Positions 1 to 12,155 of a DNA stretch of 64,000 bases are shown here, in pieces; position 1 is the first letter of the stretch; each line of letters starts with the position of its first letter. Position numbers and translations under genes: made by a program. A model generated the notes under the pieces. That model worked only from the letters and a program-made list of their open reading frames with translations. It ran no database searches and had not been told where the DNA came from. This DNA comes from Karalla daura (lineage: Eukaryota > Chordata > Actinopteri > Chaetodontiformes > Leiognathidae). The stretch lies in the NCBI GenBank assembly GCA_029224185.1, contig CM055196.1:24390673-24454672 (forward strand), given 5' to 3'.

Positions 1-109
1 GTGGCTGCTAGAGGAGAAGTCACTGCTGGTGTGTCTGGGACCTGGGCTGACAGCAACATAAGCTGCAAGAAATGAAATTAGAAAAAATATTGAGGAGATG
101 TTTAACTTT

Positions 110-320
110 CTCAGTTGTCTGAAGAAGTAGCCCTGCCTTCTTCACTACGCTTCTTCACCAAGGTGGAGATGTGGTTTGTCCATTTCAGGTCCTTGGAGAC
201 GTGGACACCGAAGTACCCGTAGCTGCTGACTCAACAACCATCTCCTCAGTTGTTGGAACCTTCATGTCCAAGTTGGTCATGGTCGATGGCATAGAGACTG
301 ATTGAAAAGAAACGTAAACA
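110..320 (-). mobile_element. LINE reverse-transcriptase remnant, minus strand
   Basis: On the minus strand the bases about 140-220 read YFGVHVSKDLKWTNHIST, then LVKK, which resembles the YLGVHIS-DLKW---T--LVKKA stretch found downstream of the RT core in fish non-LTR retrotransposons. The upstream part (MKVPTTEEMVVES) is in another frame, so the copy is broken. The element is cut off by the window edge or by decay; the family is not certain. Confidence 0.55.
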
Positions 321-330
321 TGGGAACAAG

Positions 331-1628
331 CTGCATCGCACCTTTCTAATACGTGGTCCAGGATGCCATTACTGCTCACACGCCTCAGAGTTCTTCTCAC
401 ATCCTGCTTTCAGACAGGGAGGGCGCCAGGTTCCTCCTCATTAACATTAGCATAGGGTGGGCACAGTCCCTGATTCGGCCGCCCTGTCCCCGGCTAAAGC
501 TGTCCCCAAAAGTGTCCCCGGAGCGCAGAGAGAGGGCGAGCGCAAGCAAGCGAGCAGCGCAGAAAGCGAACGGGTCTGAGGCAGTGGCAACAGCCCCACC
601 CCCCGGTCCAACAACCCCCCCCCCCCCCCCCCCCCCCCCCAACCCCTCAAGGCCAGATATCCCCAATTTGGGAGATCAAAATATGGTCCCCCTACATTAG
701 TAGCAATTGTAGCGGTGTGCAAGGCATAACATTGAATGCTTCTTCCATGGCAGCCAGCAAACCCTTATATCCTCTACAATCAGTAGTCTCTCTCCGTCCC
801 GGTCTCCCAGTGGAGCTTCCTCCCTGTCCTCATGCCTCTGCTCAGCAGTTCAAGCACTTCAAGCACTTCAAGCACTGTGCAGTGGCACCTCGCTGGCGCT
901 GAGTGACATTAATGTGTCACTGGAAGGTGGAGTGAGTCACAGCCAAACAAAAACATTTCACAGTGACAACGAAACAAGTCAAACAGGAAAACCAGAATGC
1001 TTGAGGTGTTACCGTGGATGTAAGTCATTACTACTATCCTCCAGCAGGAACAGGTTTTAAACATGTCACATAATGATCTTGTTGGCAAGCAGCTGCCTAT
1101 TTACTCTCAACACTTTCTTTTGAAGTTGAGTTTCCCCAGAGTCAGAATTCCTTCACCTTTTTTTCTCTGTTCCTGGTCCGCAGCTGATTCTCTGTTCTAA
1201 ACCATCACTCTTATCACTATCAGTAACACTTCACCACTGCTATCATTTGATAAGATAATTTACAAATACACTTTCAAGAAGTGTCTGTGCCTGCAGCTGA
1301 TGAATGGTGCAAAGCAAGAATCTGTCAACACACTCAGTGGAAGCTTTCATCTCTGGAGCACACAGTGGTAATTATGTCATTATCCCATTAGGTGACAATT
1401 TGCATATTGGATTTAAAAGCAACATGCATTAGCACATTATTCTTCTGTCAGTTTGTGTTTGTCATATGAGGAAATAGCCTCTATCTATTGTAATGTTGTT
1501 ATGCATTTTATATTTGCGCTAACATGTTCAGTGGCATCTACAATTCAACACACATTACCAATTTACATAGTCAAAATCTATTCATGAACATTTTATCAAA
1601 GCCTCTAAATAATTTTGGTTTAAATAAG
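331..1628. other. Gene-free stretch with poly-C tract
   Basis: Holds a 26-base C run (615-640), a 9-bp unit AAGCACTTC repeated about 2.7 times (849-875) and an AT-rich complex segment (1368-1443) with a perfect octamer motif ATTTGCAT (1398-1405). No gene seen. Confidence 0.6.
615..640. repeat. Poly-C tract (26 bases)
   Basis: Uninterrupted run of C. Its length is likely to vary between individuals and between sequencing reads. Confidence 0.95.
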
Positions 1629-1733
1629 TCCATTCATCTTCCTCCGCTTTATCCGGGGCCGGGTCCCAGGGGCAGCAGTCTGAGCAGGGACGCCCAGACC
1701 TCCCTCTCCCTGGACACTTCCTCCAGCTCTTCA
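1629..1733 (+). repeat. Interspersed repeat fragment (CTTCCTCCGCTTTATCCGG type)
   Basis: The run from TCCATTCATCTTCCTCCGC through GGGCAGCAGTCTGAGCAGG and CCAGACCTCCCTCTCCC to CTCCAGCTCTTC matches a very common fish repeat that I recognise by sequence, with the usual following CCGGGGGGACCCC part missing. Family name uncertain. Confidence 0.65.
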
Positions 1734-2058
1734 TGAATGATTTTGAAACCACTTTCTCATTTGTTGGCACAACCTTGTTCTCACTCTCAACTCTTCCCCC
1801 CACCAGCAATGTTTTGTCTGATTGCCATTCAAAATATCACTCTAATAAAGGGTATTAAAGCATTAAAGTCTGGAAAGACTACTGGAAACAATGGTTGGTG
1901 AAATGCAACACTGCTAATACCTAACAACCTGCCTACCTGCATACCTACCTACCTACCATGTATCAGGTGTGTGGACTTTTACTTATTCCTTTGCAGAATA
2001 TTTGTTCACTATTTGGTCACTTCAGAACCGATTGCATAAGGCTGGAGACCACCCCCTG

Positions 2059-2094
<36 letters not shown>

Positions 2095-3854
2095 ACCCCA
2101 TCACACACACAAGGCATCATGATGTTCATGAGGCATTTGTTAAGCTTCACCTGCATGATGCCCCGTGGCCGTTTGTTTTCTGTTCTCCAACATATGCCAC
2201 ACAGTATTGTATAATGAGGAAGAGAGGGTCAAGTGGGTTAATGGAGATACAAGGATTATTGCACAGGCTGGGTTGAGGTGTTGGTCACGGTGCTATGGGC
2301 CCCGTACACGTCTAGTGAGAGCAGGTTTTCATGTGTCTGTGGGTCTTATCGGTGTGTGTACTTCCACATGTTTTGGCATTTCTACGTATGTTTCTTTCAA
2401 AACAAGCTTTGAAGTTAACATTTGAGTGATGTTTTGTCTGTCTCGTCATTCACAGTGATGTTGAAACTGCTCAGATTAGCCTCTCTAGGACCCTTTCCTC
2501 GAGAGACATTTTGAGTGATCTCTGCAGTCTTTGGTCTGCTGATCAGGCTCATCATGCATCAAAGATCACAAGTTTAATCCCCTTTGGCATTTACTGTTTA
2601 TCTGTTAGCACCATATGCCTTCATAGTATAGACAAAATGTTTTCCAAAATCTTAAGGGATCATACAAGTGGTATGCAAAACATAGAAACGGTGTGCAGGT
2701 GCTGAGATAAACAGAATGAGGAAATAAATAAATAGATAAACAAGGGGATAAATTTGAGACAGGATCTAAGGTCCATAGTGACCCCTGAGGCGAGTAGACT
2801 CTCTAATCTGAACCACACTTCCACCCAGCAGGGTGTGTATATTCAGTCAAGCAAGGGTTGGACTTAAATCTGCAGTTGTTGTGGTTGGTGTGAGCAAGAC
2901 AGCACAGATTGGAACCAAATGCAGACAAACTGATGGATGTGTTTGTTTACAAGAATCAGTGTCCAGGGCTGCAGGATCTCAAAGCAGACAGTGGTGAAAA
3001 ACTGTGTGGCCGAGACAGGCAAACACATTTAAGAGAGAGGAGGAATTTGAAGTTCAAAAGATTCACAAAAAGGTAATTGATCCAGGAAACAGGTAACAAG
3101 GTCTGAATGCAAGAGCATGACGAGGCAACGTCAACAGTGCAGCAGGAGGTGAACGCTGGGATAAATACGGAGCAGATGAGCCAAGTGGGAACAGGTGCGT
3201 GGACTCAGGCCTCCCACGGACAGAAGCAAGCCAGAGTTTGTACTTTATGAAACCTTTATTCTTACTTTCAAGGTTGAACTGAGAACATTAGCAAACTGTT
3301 TGCGTGTGAAGGTGCTTTGGAAGATGATTTGCGTCCACCTGAAGGCCCTGAGGCTGCGGCCTTGGACCGTCATGGACTGAGCTCACATCACCTGCATGTG
3401 CAGCTGCAGCGCTGCGTGAGATCAGGACAGCCTGTAGAAGAACACACAACGCCACAGCACATGCTGCTTGTTGAACCGAAGAATGTCAGTTAGATTTCAC
3501 CATTAAGGAAACCATGATTAAACGGTTTGCATTTGATAATGCATCTTAACATATTGACTCTGCCGTGTCTCCAGGATATTGCGTAATATTACACACTCTG
3601 CTTTGTCATTTCTTTGTTGACGCATGGCTACTGTATCACAGTGCGAGTTTATGTTGCCACAGAAAAGTAAATGATTCTCTTTTTCCCCACGTCCAAACAG
3701 CCTTGAGGAAGTTGGCAGACAACTTTTGTCCCTGGCACAACACAAATGTTTGATGAGATTATCCAAATTTCAAGTGCTCGAAACTCCGTTTGTGCCAATG
3801 TTTTCGTTTTCTGTTGACTGGGCTGTGACAGCGCCACAGGCTCAGTCTGTCATA
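1734..3854. other. Gene-free stretch
   Basis: Contains a (TACC)n patch (about 1936-1958) and (CA)15 (2061-2090). About 2890-3220 is rich in phrases such as GGAACAGGTGCGTGGACTCAGG that recur in fish transposon-derived DNA, but no terminal repeats or coding part are seen. No gene. Confidence 0.5.
2061..2090. repeat. (CA)15 microsatellite
   Basis: Perfect dinucleotide repeat followed by an imperfect CA-rich tail to about 2112. Confidence 0.95.
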
Positions 3855-3936
3855 GAACCGGGCTTGTCGCAGGTTCGATCATCGTTACCAGCAAGAAAAT
3901 ACCTCCCAGGCACCTTCAGCAAGGCACCTAACCAGC
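3855..3936 (+). repeat. SINE-like fragment with B-box-type motif
   Basis: GCAGGTTCGATCATCG resembles a tRNA B box (GGTTCGANNCC), and the following CACCTTCAGCAAGGCACCTAACC is a phrase common in tRNA-derived fish repeats. No A box or intact tRNA fold is present, so it is a fragment, not a tRNA gene. Confidence 0.5.
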
Positions 3937-3965
3937 TTCACATGTCTCCTGGCTTGCAGTGAGTC

Positions 3966-6900
3966 TGTGTTCACAAATTCACGGATGCCGAGTCCAAATT
4001 CCTTGTAGATGTAATATCAACTTGGCAATAAAATCTGAGAAGCCGTTTCTTCATAATTAGATAAATGAATGAACTACATTCACGCCCTGTCAGCTGATAA
4101 AATCCCCACAATAAAAAAAATCATAAAAATTTTATGGAAACTCAAACAAGATATTGACACCTCATTCATCAGTCGATTGGTTGAACTCCCAGGGTTTTAT
4201 TGAGCTTCCAACCTCAGGCTGGATGAAAGATCACTCAAAATGTAACCGGAGGAGCTGCAAACATAAACAACAACAACAATAAAAAAACAAAGAACTAAAA
4301 TCACTTGAGAAGACAGTTTGTAAAGAAAGTCAAAGCATCTCTCTGTGCATTTCACAGGTTCTCCTTATGTTTTCTTCAAGTACATACATGTTTAAATCAT
4401 TTGGAAACTCGAAGGCTGCGTTTGCACAGCAGGCAAAAGTGGCTCAAATCTGACTTTTTTCCTCATGTGACTCAGATCTGATGTTTTTATGACTCTGAGC
4501 AGCACAAATCAGACCCAGGACACTTTCAGTATCTGAAGGTTGACCCCTAAAATGAATGTTAATGTTGCATTTCATTCTTTTACATTGTTGAGGGTTGTGG
4601 CTCTGACTCCACCCCCACTCAGAACCTGCTCCAGGAGCCACCGGTCCATAAACAGCTGTTGTTAAAATATGTGCTGTCTAGGCTCTCCATCTCTTCATCG
4701 TAATATCGTCAGCTCAGATTGAACAATGATAAACATCCTCTTGAAGCAGTCATGATTTAACCCACCCTCGTTTAGGAGAAGTGCTGACAGCATCTGGGGT
4801 GCATCTGGGGGGCCCACAGTGGTGACAGCGAGGGTGGAGACAGACAGCTGCGCCTCACTCAGATTTCCTGACAGTTTGCAGATTTGATCCAGTGCCCCTG
4901 TGATTGCTAGCTTGCCTCCTTAGGCACCTCTGTCCCTTCAACAGCATATGAAGGGACACTGGAGTCTGATGGGGTCAAATTTAAATTAGACATTCGACAA
5001 CCATGAAATGAGCATTAAGAACTGCAGTTCACACACCATGTGTGTGTGTTTGTGTGTGTCCCATGATAGACTGGAGACCTTCACTGCCTTCATCCTATTT
5101 CTGCTGGAGACTCCAGAAGAAACCCACAACCCCTTATGGATATAAGCTGCAGGTCGCCATGCTCGCCACTTTACTGCTCACGTTACCTTTTTTGTTAGCA
5201 TATACATTCAGATGGGGCACCTCATGATGATCCCTGCAATTATATGTACTTTAAAGCATTTAGTGTAGCAAAAAGAGCTGCACACAGCTCCTGTGACGTA
5301 GCAGGTAAAAATGGGGCCACCCACAGCGAGTACCATATGTGAAAGCCATGTGGCTGGGACAGATGCCAGCTTTGGCACTAACACCATCACCCGGTCAGGG
5401 AACAGGGCAGTTACACAGATATAAATTTAAGATGGCTGTCTAGCCTTGCAACTCAGTTGGCAAACCTAACAGGATTAGTAAATCCTAATCAGGATTGAGT
5501 TGTATCGACAGATGCGAATGTTCATTAAGTGAAGAGGCACCTTCAGCCCCGATGTTCTGAACGTGAGGTATTAGGGAAAGTCTCTCAGGGCATTACCTGC
5601 TCTGGGTTTTATCATCCAATGGAAACGTGACTCATCTTGGAGCTTTGCCACCTCTTGGCAGTGCTGGCCCCTAAGCACCATTTATGTCGGCGCCCCCCCA
5701 CCATCACAGTCTCACCTGTGTTTGACTAGTAGCACTGCAAATATAGTGCTGTGATGTTACACTATGAATTCCATCAATATAATTGTCTTTAATAGGTTTA
5801 ATACGCAATGTTTTTTAGGTTGGACAGCTGTGGTCATCAAACGGTCAATGCGACAAAAAAGCATAGATTATATTAATTATTATTATTATTGTTATTATTA
5901 TGATTAAATGAAGTTGGCGGATGGACTGGAACCTTTTGATTTGTGGGTGAAGAGTGAAAACGTGGCAAATACCACACTAAGCCTGTCGACTCCATGCATT
6001 GTCTCTAATCAGCTGTAACTAAGATGCTTTAGGATCAGTTTTGGGTATTGTTGGTCACAATTCATGGGGAAATGCAGCTGTGTTGGCTTTAAGCATCCTC
6101 TGTGCACATTCAAAGACAAAGCAGAAAACCAAAAGCACGTCTAATTTTCTTTCTACCTCAATTAACACAGTAGTTCTCTGCTTGTAAAAAATATATTTTG
6201 TAGGTAAGTCTGAAAGTAGGGACATTGAGCTCCAGCAAAATATCAAAAGATTTTGTCACAAAATTTGGACTTGCAAAACAATCAGAGAGGGTAAAGGAAA
6301 TCCATCCTCAAATGCGAGACAGAGAGCAACAGATCAGGGATTAGAGCAAAAGATGGTGCAGGTTTGTTTCCCCTTGCCTAAGCTACTTTATGCAGCTTTA
6401 CTCCAAGGTACACCATATTGAATTAGTCCATGGAGCCCAGAATCCTGGAAGCTGTTATTTATTAGTCTTAATTGAGTCATGGTGATGCTGGCAGGTGTCC
6501 AAGTTGGTCACTCGACAAGACAGTTATGGAATTATTTTGAGGAAATTTGTTCGTGTCCGGATTCATACCGGAATGTTTCAGATGCACTGACCGTGCACTC
6601 TGCCCCTCGAATTCACAGAAACACTGTGAGCGGAAGCTGCAGTCTCTCACTGCACGGTGAAAAAAACAAAACGCTCAAGGTCACTTTCTGGACACTGTAG
6701 AAAGCTTTATGTCTGTGTTACATGCCTACCTAACACCTCAACACATCTTTTTTTGTGCTATTTTGCTTTTTGCTATTTTTTACGTTCATATTACTCTCTA
6801 ACTACTCTTTTTTTTACATGGTTACGTGTAAACATAAACTGACGTGCTCTCACACCTTTCTTGTATCACAGCAGCAGATCAAGATGTTCAACCAGACCAG

Positions 6901-7089
6901 CAGGCAAATGAGCTCCTTAACCCCCATCATTCTTCAGTTTTTGACTACAAAGTTGCACTGTTGCGATTGTCATCTACTGCATGTGATGTTCATGCTGGCA
7001 AAGGGCTGCAACGAACGGCACAGAGATCTGTCAGCTTCAGCTGAGATCACACACAAAACAAACTCTGGATATTGTTTGTATTTCGCTGT
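3966..7089. other. Gene-free stretch
   Basis: Only an (ATT)n patch (about 5868-5903) and short TG runs (5040-5060) stand out. No gene, RNA or intact mobile element recognised. Confidence 0.55.
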
Positions 7090-7230
7090 ACCATAGAAGA
7101 TACAAAAAGCTCCATTATTTTTATTGTACCTGTAGCATTTCTGTTCCTGTTTGTGGACTATTGTGGAATGTAGGCTTTCTATTCTATTCTATTCTTTTCT
7201 ATTCTATCCTATTCTATTCTATTTTGTTCT
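7090..7230 (+). repeat. (TATTC)n array, possible LINE 3' tail
   Basis: An imperfect pentanucleotide array TATTC (7177-7230) follows AT-rich sequence. Fish LINEs often end in such arrays, and a second similar array lies at 29445. No LINE coding part precedes it here. Confidence 0.45.
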
Positions 7231-8798
7231 TTCAAAAACAAATGCCACAGCCTCCACAATGCTATTTGTGGCATCAGAACAAACAGGACTTGCAATCTTG
7301 AAGCTAAATGGTTAAAATTCAGCCTTTGAAGACTCAATATGGGCAGCAGTTGTTAGGCCAAGAGCAAGGTGGAAAACAAACCAGGAGGAATTTGAAACTC
7401 GTGCTCGATAAAAGGAGAACGGCATTTTCTGAAGGAGGAAAGCTCAAATACAACATGTTGGCAGAAAGTCAAATTTTTTATTCGTCCTATCAACATGTTA
7501 TGCAAACCCTCTGCAATGTTACAAAACCTTTTTTTATTGAATTTCAGGCTTTTCAAATGAAATATGATCTGATACGCAGCCCATAAAGATGTTAAAGTTA
7601 CGTTTGGACACTGCAACAAACTTGAGAAAAGAAAATAAAATGCAGCGAGATGAAGCCAAAACAAGTTTCAAGTCATTTTTCCTCCCTTAATGGAAGTGAG
7701 CCAGGACACACACTCTCTACTGCAACCGACTTTTATCTAAACACTCTCTATGTCTATTTTGACACCTTTTAATCTGCTGCGGAGTGTAAAGAGCCTCTGA
7801 GAGCTCCTGCCCTCTGTTAATCACCAGACCCTGCGATAAAGGAGGAACCGTGATGGCAGTTGGTTTCTTCACTTGCTTCTCCTTCAACCTTGACAGCTCC
7901 AAATTCCTGCAAAACAAATACCACAACACCCATGCCAGACACCTCACACCTCACAGCCTGTTAAACTAGTCCCAGAGAGCTCAGGTTTGAGCCAAACATT
8001 ACTGATGTGATACTTTTTATATTTTCATTTGATGAAAAAGTACTGTGACCTTGTGTAAACTTGCAGTAACAAACCAAAAGTTAACAACTATGTGCTTAGT
8101 ATCGTTTTATTCTGATTGTCATTACCATTTGTGATGACCATTGTGCATCAATGAAAAGGACTGACATCTTATCAGTCGCAATATATCCATCTGTCTGTCT
8201 GTCTATTTCAACCCAACTCTAACTTTTTTTTATTTTAAAGTTTTATTTAGTGCTGGATATCATCAAAAGAGCTGTAAAGGCATGGGCCGAATGCAGGAGA
8301 CAGGATGATACAGGTAGTGAAAAAAATCTCTTTGGAGGGTTGAGGGAACCAAGGGAGCTGCCCAAGGCTGAATCAAAAAAACAAACAAAAAGAGACCACA
8401 CAGCAATAGGGGAAAGAAAGACCAAGACTTAGTGAGTTGCAGGTGAAAGATGTGAGGCAGGAGGAGAGCATGGGAAGGCCAGAACGCTGTTCACAGGCAG
8501 TGTCTTACAGCGGGATGCTCCTCCTGGTCCTGTCAGCCTCCAGCATACAGCTGCTGCTGGCGGGCAGAGAAGGACCAGGGGAACAGGGGACAGATGCCCG
8601 GACCACGACAAGAAGACTGGAGTTAAACATACACACTGAAAATAAATCAATAAACAAATCAAAATCTATTTAGCTACAATATCTCAACTCACCTCAGCTT
8701 TTATTTGAAAAGAAAAAAGAAAAATTAGAACACATGTATTCAGTATAAAATGTCCCAGTTACTCACCTCACCTGTTACAGTCTGCTGCAACACTTGCT
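7231..8798. other. Gene-free stretch
   Basis: No recognisable gene. An ORF at 8437-8673 has a hydrophobic segment (MLLLVLSASSIQLLLAG) and AATAAA just before its stop, but no homologue is recognised and it is probably chance. Confidence 0.5.
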
Positions 8799-9388
8799 GG
8801 TTAGGGTCAGGGTTAAGGTTAAGGTTAGTGTTAGGGTCGGGGTTAGGGTCAGGATCGGGGTTAGGGTCAGGGTCAGGGTTAGGGTCAGGGTTAGGGTTAG
8901 GGTTGGGGTTAGGGTCTGGGTTAGGGCTAGGGTCGGGGTTAGGGTTAGGGTCAGGGTTAGGGTTAGGGTCTGGGTTAGGGCTAGGGTCGGGGTTAGGGTC
9001 AGGGTTAGAGTTAGGGTCAGGGTTAGGGTTAGGGTCAGGGTTAGAGTTAGGGTCAGGGTTAGGGTTAGGGTCAGGGTTAGGGTCAGGATCGGGGTTAGGG
9101 TTAGGGTCAGGATCGGGGTTAGGGTTAGGGTTAGGGTTAGGGTTAGGGTTAGGGTCGGGGTTAGGTTAGGGTCAGGGTTAGGGTTAGGGTCAGGGTCGGG
9201 GTTGGGGTTAGGGTTAGGGTTAGGGTTAGGGTCAGGGTCAGGGTTAGGGTCAGGATCGGGGTTAGGGTTAGGGTTAGGGTTATGGTTAGGGTCGGGGTTA
9301 GGGTCGGGGTTAGGGTCGGGGTTCGAGTCAGGGTTAAGGTTAAGGTCAGGGTTAGGGTCAGGATCGGGGTTAGGGTTAGGGTTAGTGC
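8799..9388 (+). repeat. Degenerate interstitial telomere-like repeat array
   Basis: About 590 bp of hexamers, mainly TTAGGG mixed with TCAGGG, TCGGGG and a few TTAAGG or CTAGGG variants, all with the G-rich strand on +. The longest near-perfect TTAGGG run is about 9116-9152. Because the unit is 6 bp, open frames of alternating Arg-Val or Gly-Ser/Leu-Gly appear; these are not genes. The G runs can form G-quadruplexes. Confidence 0.93.
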
Positions 9389-9806
9389 TGGTTGTCGTGA
9401 CACATTAAAAACACAGTTCTTCTCTTGGCTTGGATTGAAATTATGCCAGCTCGATATGCCAGATAATTCTCATGCCAGCAAAGAAATAATAAGGTTCATC
9501 CTCGAAAATTGCTTCAAACAGCTTCAACTGCACATACGAAATGTTTTATTAATAGTTTTGTGAAGCTGCATCATTTCACTCTGACCTTTTATTAGAACCC
9601 TGTTGCTTCTCCACTGGTATTTCATCACATAATCACAAGAATAAGAAGCTTTCATGTCATTTATTCATTCTGAATAGTCAAACATTATCCCTATTCATAG
9701 TTATTACCTTATTTTGTCTATTTTACTTATTATATTTTCAGAAACATGTTATTGGAATAACTCTGAAGGCCATGCAATACATCTCATGATGTTTATCAAA
9801 ACAAGA

Positions 9807-9871
<65 letters not shown>

Positions 9872-11955
9872 TAAAGTCAAATAGTCGATAAGTCAAACTT
9901 GGTCAGGAAAGTGCACATAAAATAGAGGGAGATCTGTTCTCACACTGTATAGAGAAAATGTCACCACGCATTCCCAGATAATTATTCAGTAAATCATCAT
10001 TAACTATCACAAGCACTTTGGCAGCAGACAGTAATCCAATATTGAGCAGCCCGTATGACCTGACTTTAACAATTGTCAGTGCATAATGACATTAACTGTA
10101 CAAATCATTCAGTGGTGCCATTAAAATAAAACATATTGTTTGACTGAACTTTGCTTCAACTCTCCAAACTACACATCTCTCATCCACGCCAGGAAACGCG
10201 AATTGGCTGACCACAGTCTAGTGATCAGATGTGACACTACAGTGATTTTAGTTTCATCAGTTTCACAATTATTTGCAAGGTCTAAAGATTTAATTTCTTC
10301 AGTTTTTGGAATAAGTACTTCTGGGTAGACAATGAAAAAGAGAGAGTGAAAAAGTCCCCTTCAGTCATCAGTCTAATTATCTGTTTAGGTTCAGAGACAT
10401 CACAGTGAGAATGTTTTTGTTGGACTCAAACAAACCTCCTGTTATGATTTGAAGCATGTTATTATTAGGCTCAAAGTGGCTGATACAGCAACAATCGGTG
10501 CTCAGCTAAGAAGGAAACCACAGGCACCACCCTGACCCTGGCACCGCACTCAAAGTGCTGACACTGCTCAGGGGTGTTAATAAATACTTATTTTCTTCCT
10601 CCCCAAGTTTTGGAGGAACAGCCATGAAACTAAATATCAGTTACACCCATTCTGAAAGAGATAAGTATGATAGAGCTCATAAGTAGAAAAAATGCAAAGC
10701 TTGGAACTCATGACTGGAAAAATTGAGTAAATCCCAAAAATGAAATGGTCATTTATTAAATTAGGAAAAGTAAGTTTGGGTCCCAAAACAATATGGCATC
10801 TGTGCCTGATTCCAGAGGTGGTCTGGTCACTTTACCTGCAGGTATGCAGGCCTCTGTGGCACCATTGGGTTCAAAGGAGGTAAGAAGAGAATGGATGAAT
10901 GGATGGATAAAACCATGGACCTAACACTCCCCTCTTCTCTTCCAGCCATCACTAATAAGCCTCTTTGACAAAATGCACCTGTGAGAGGGAAGCAGCTGCT
11001 TCTGGTTCCTGGCATCTACCTGTGCAGATAGATTTGCTTTGGTGTTTTATTGCTGTTTTTGTTCCTTTGATTTTTCACTATTTCTTGGGGAACGAATTGT
11101 GCTCGGTGCCTCCCCAGTGCCAGAAAGTGCTATTTGCTACCTGCAAAACAAAGTGAGAAATGCATGATTTCAAAAACAAAAACTGATGTTCATTTTGAAT
11201 CAATGAAATGTCAACTTGCAAAACTGCAAGGCTGATAATGAATATAGTGAATAAGTGCCATATTCAATTATATTTTCAAATCGATTGAGACATACTTTAT
11301 TCATTTAACCTCCTTTCGCCTGCCCTTAAGGTGCTGACACATGTTGCTTGTGAGAATTATGTGAATAAAACTAAACTAAAGGGGTTAATAAAACACAAAA
11401 TGTGATGAAAGACTGAGGATGGCGGGGAAGCCACATCAGTGTAAAATAAATCTTTATAAATCTTTCCGGGAACAGGGGTCTTATCTGATGCCTCGCAGTT
11501 AGGCAGAAACATCAGCATGTGACTAAGACGAAACCAGCAGGTAGAACTATTTACAAAGGCACTCAGTTCTCAGGAGCCAGGAGTGATTAGATAAAGTGCA
11601 TTGCAAGAATTTATGTGGAGGCGCAGTTTATCAAGGCTGTTAGCCAGTCAGATACCGTGGATGAGCACAGACTCCATTTTTTATCTAGAAATAAAGTTTT
11701 CTTTACTTCAAAGGATTTCAGATACTGTAGCTCAGACGTCCCAAGCCATTTATCTCATTCACCCTCATTTACTGACCTGCAGCCTCCTGTACTATATGTA
11801 TCAAGCATGCAGAAAGCACAGTACGTCCGGTATGTCTGCACCGTCTCTCAAAAGGTAAAACATCCAGAATCGTTTTATTTCAACATGTTTTTTGGAAGCT
11901 TCAGTTATCACAAAATTGTAACTTGTCAAGTTTTCCTCCCTAAGTCCACAAACAC
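9389..11955. other. Gene-free stretch
   Basis: Contains the (AC)n array at 9811-9869 and AT-rich unique sequence; a short GGATGAATGGATGGAT patch lies near 10892. No gene seen. Confidence 0.55.
9811..9869. repeat. (AC)29 microsatellite
   Basis: Perfect dinucleotide repeat of about 59 bases. Confidence 0.97.
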
Positions 11956-11959
11956 ACAT

Positions 11960-12155
11960 GATGAGGCCAACTGGAGACTTTGCCCTTAGACATGAGTGTG
12001 GGAGTGAATGGGGTGTGTGTGTACATGCCCTGTGATAAACTGGCAGCCTCTCCAGGGTGTGTTCCTGCTTCCCGCTCAGTGAACACTGGGATGAGCTCCA
12101 GCAGAATGCATGAATGCATCCCCCTGAATGCATAAAAGAATGAATGAATAATGAA
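11960..12155 (+). repeat. Degraded fish interspersed repeat, copy A (+)
   Basis: AACTGGAGACTTTGCCCTTAG, GTGGGAGTGAATGG, CCTGTGATAAACTGGCAGCC, CTCCAGGGTGTG and GGGATGAGCTCCAGCAGAATG follow the order of a repeat that is ubiquitous in teleosts. It lacks the tRNA-like head and is diverged. The GTGTGTGTGT inside it lies where related copies carry long CA repeats. Confidence 0.75.

Noticed and set aside
3855..3936. Possible tRNA gene from a GGTTCGATC motif
   Set aside because: No A box, acceptor stem or cloverleaf can be drawn; it looks like a SINE fragment.
8437..8673. 78-codon frame with signal-like hydrophobic segment and AATAAA nearby
   Set aside because: No homologue, promoter or splice structure recognised; the poly(A)-like motif is common in AT-rich DNA.
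8794..9408. Long open frames (up to 204 codons of alternating Arg-Val) on both strands
   Set aside because: They follow from the 6-bp telomere-like repeat, which stays in frame in any phase; not a gene.
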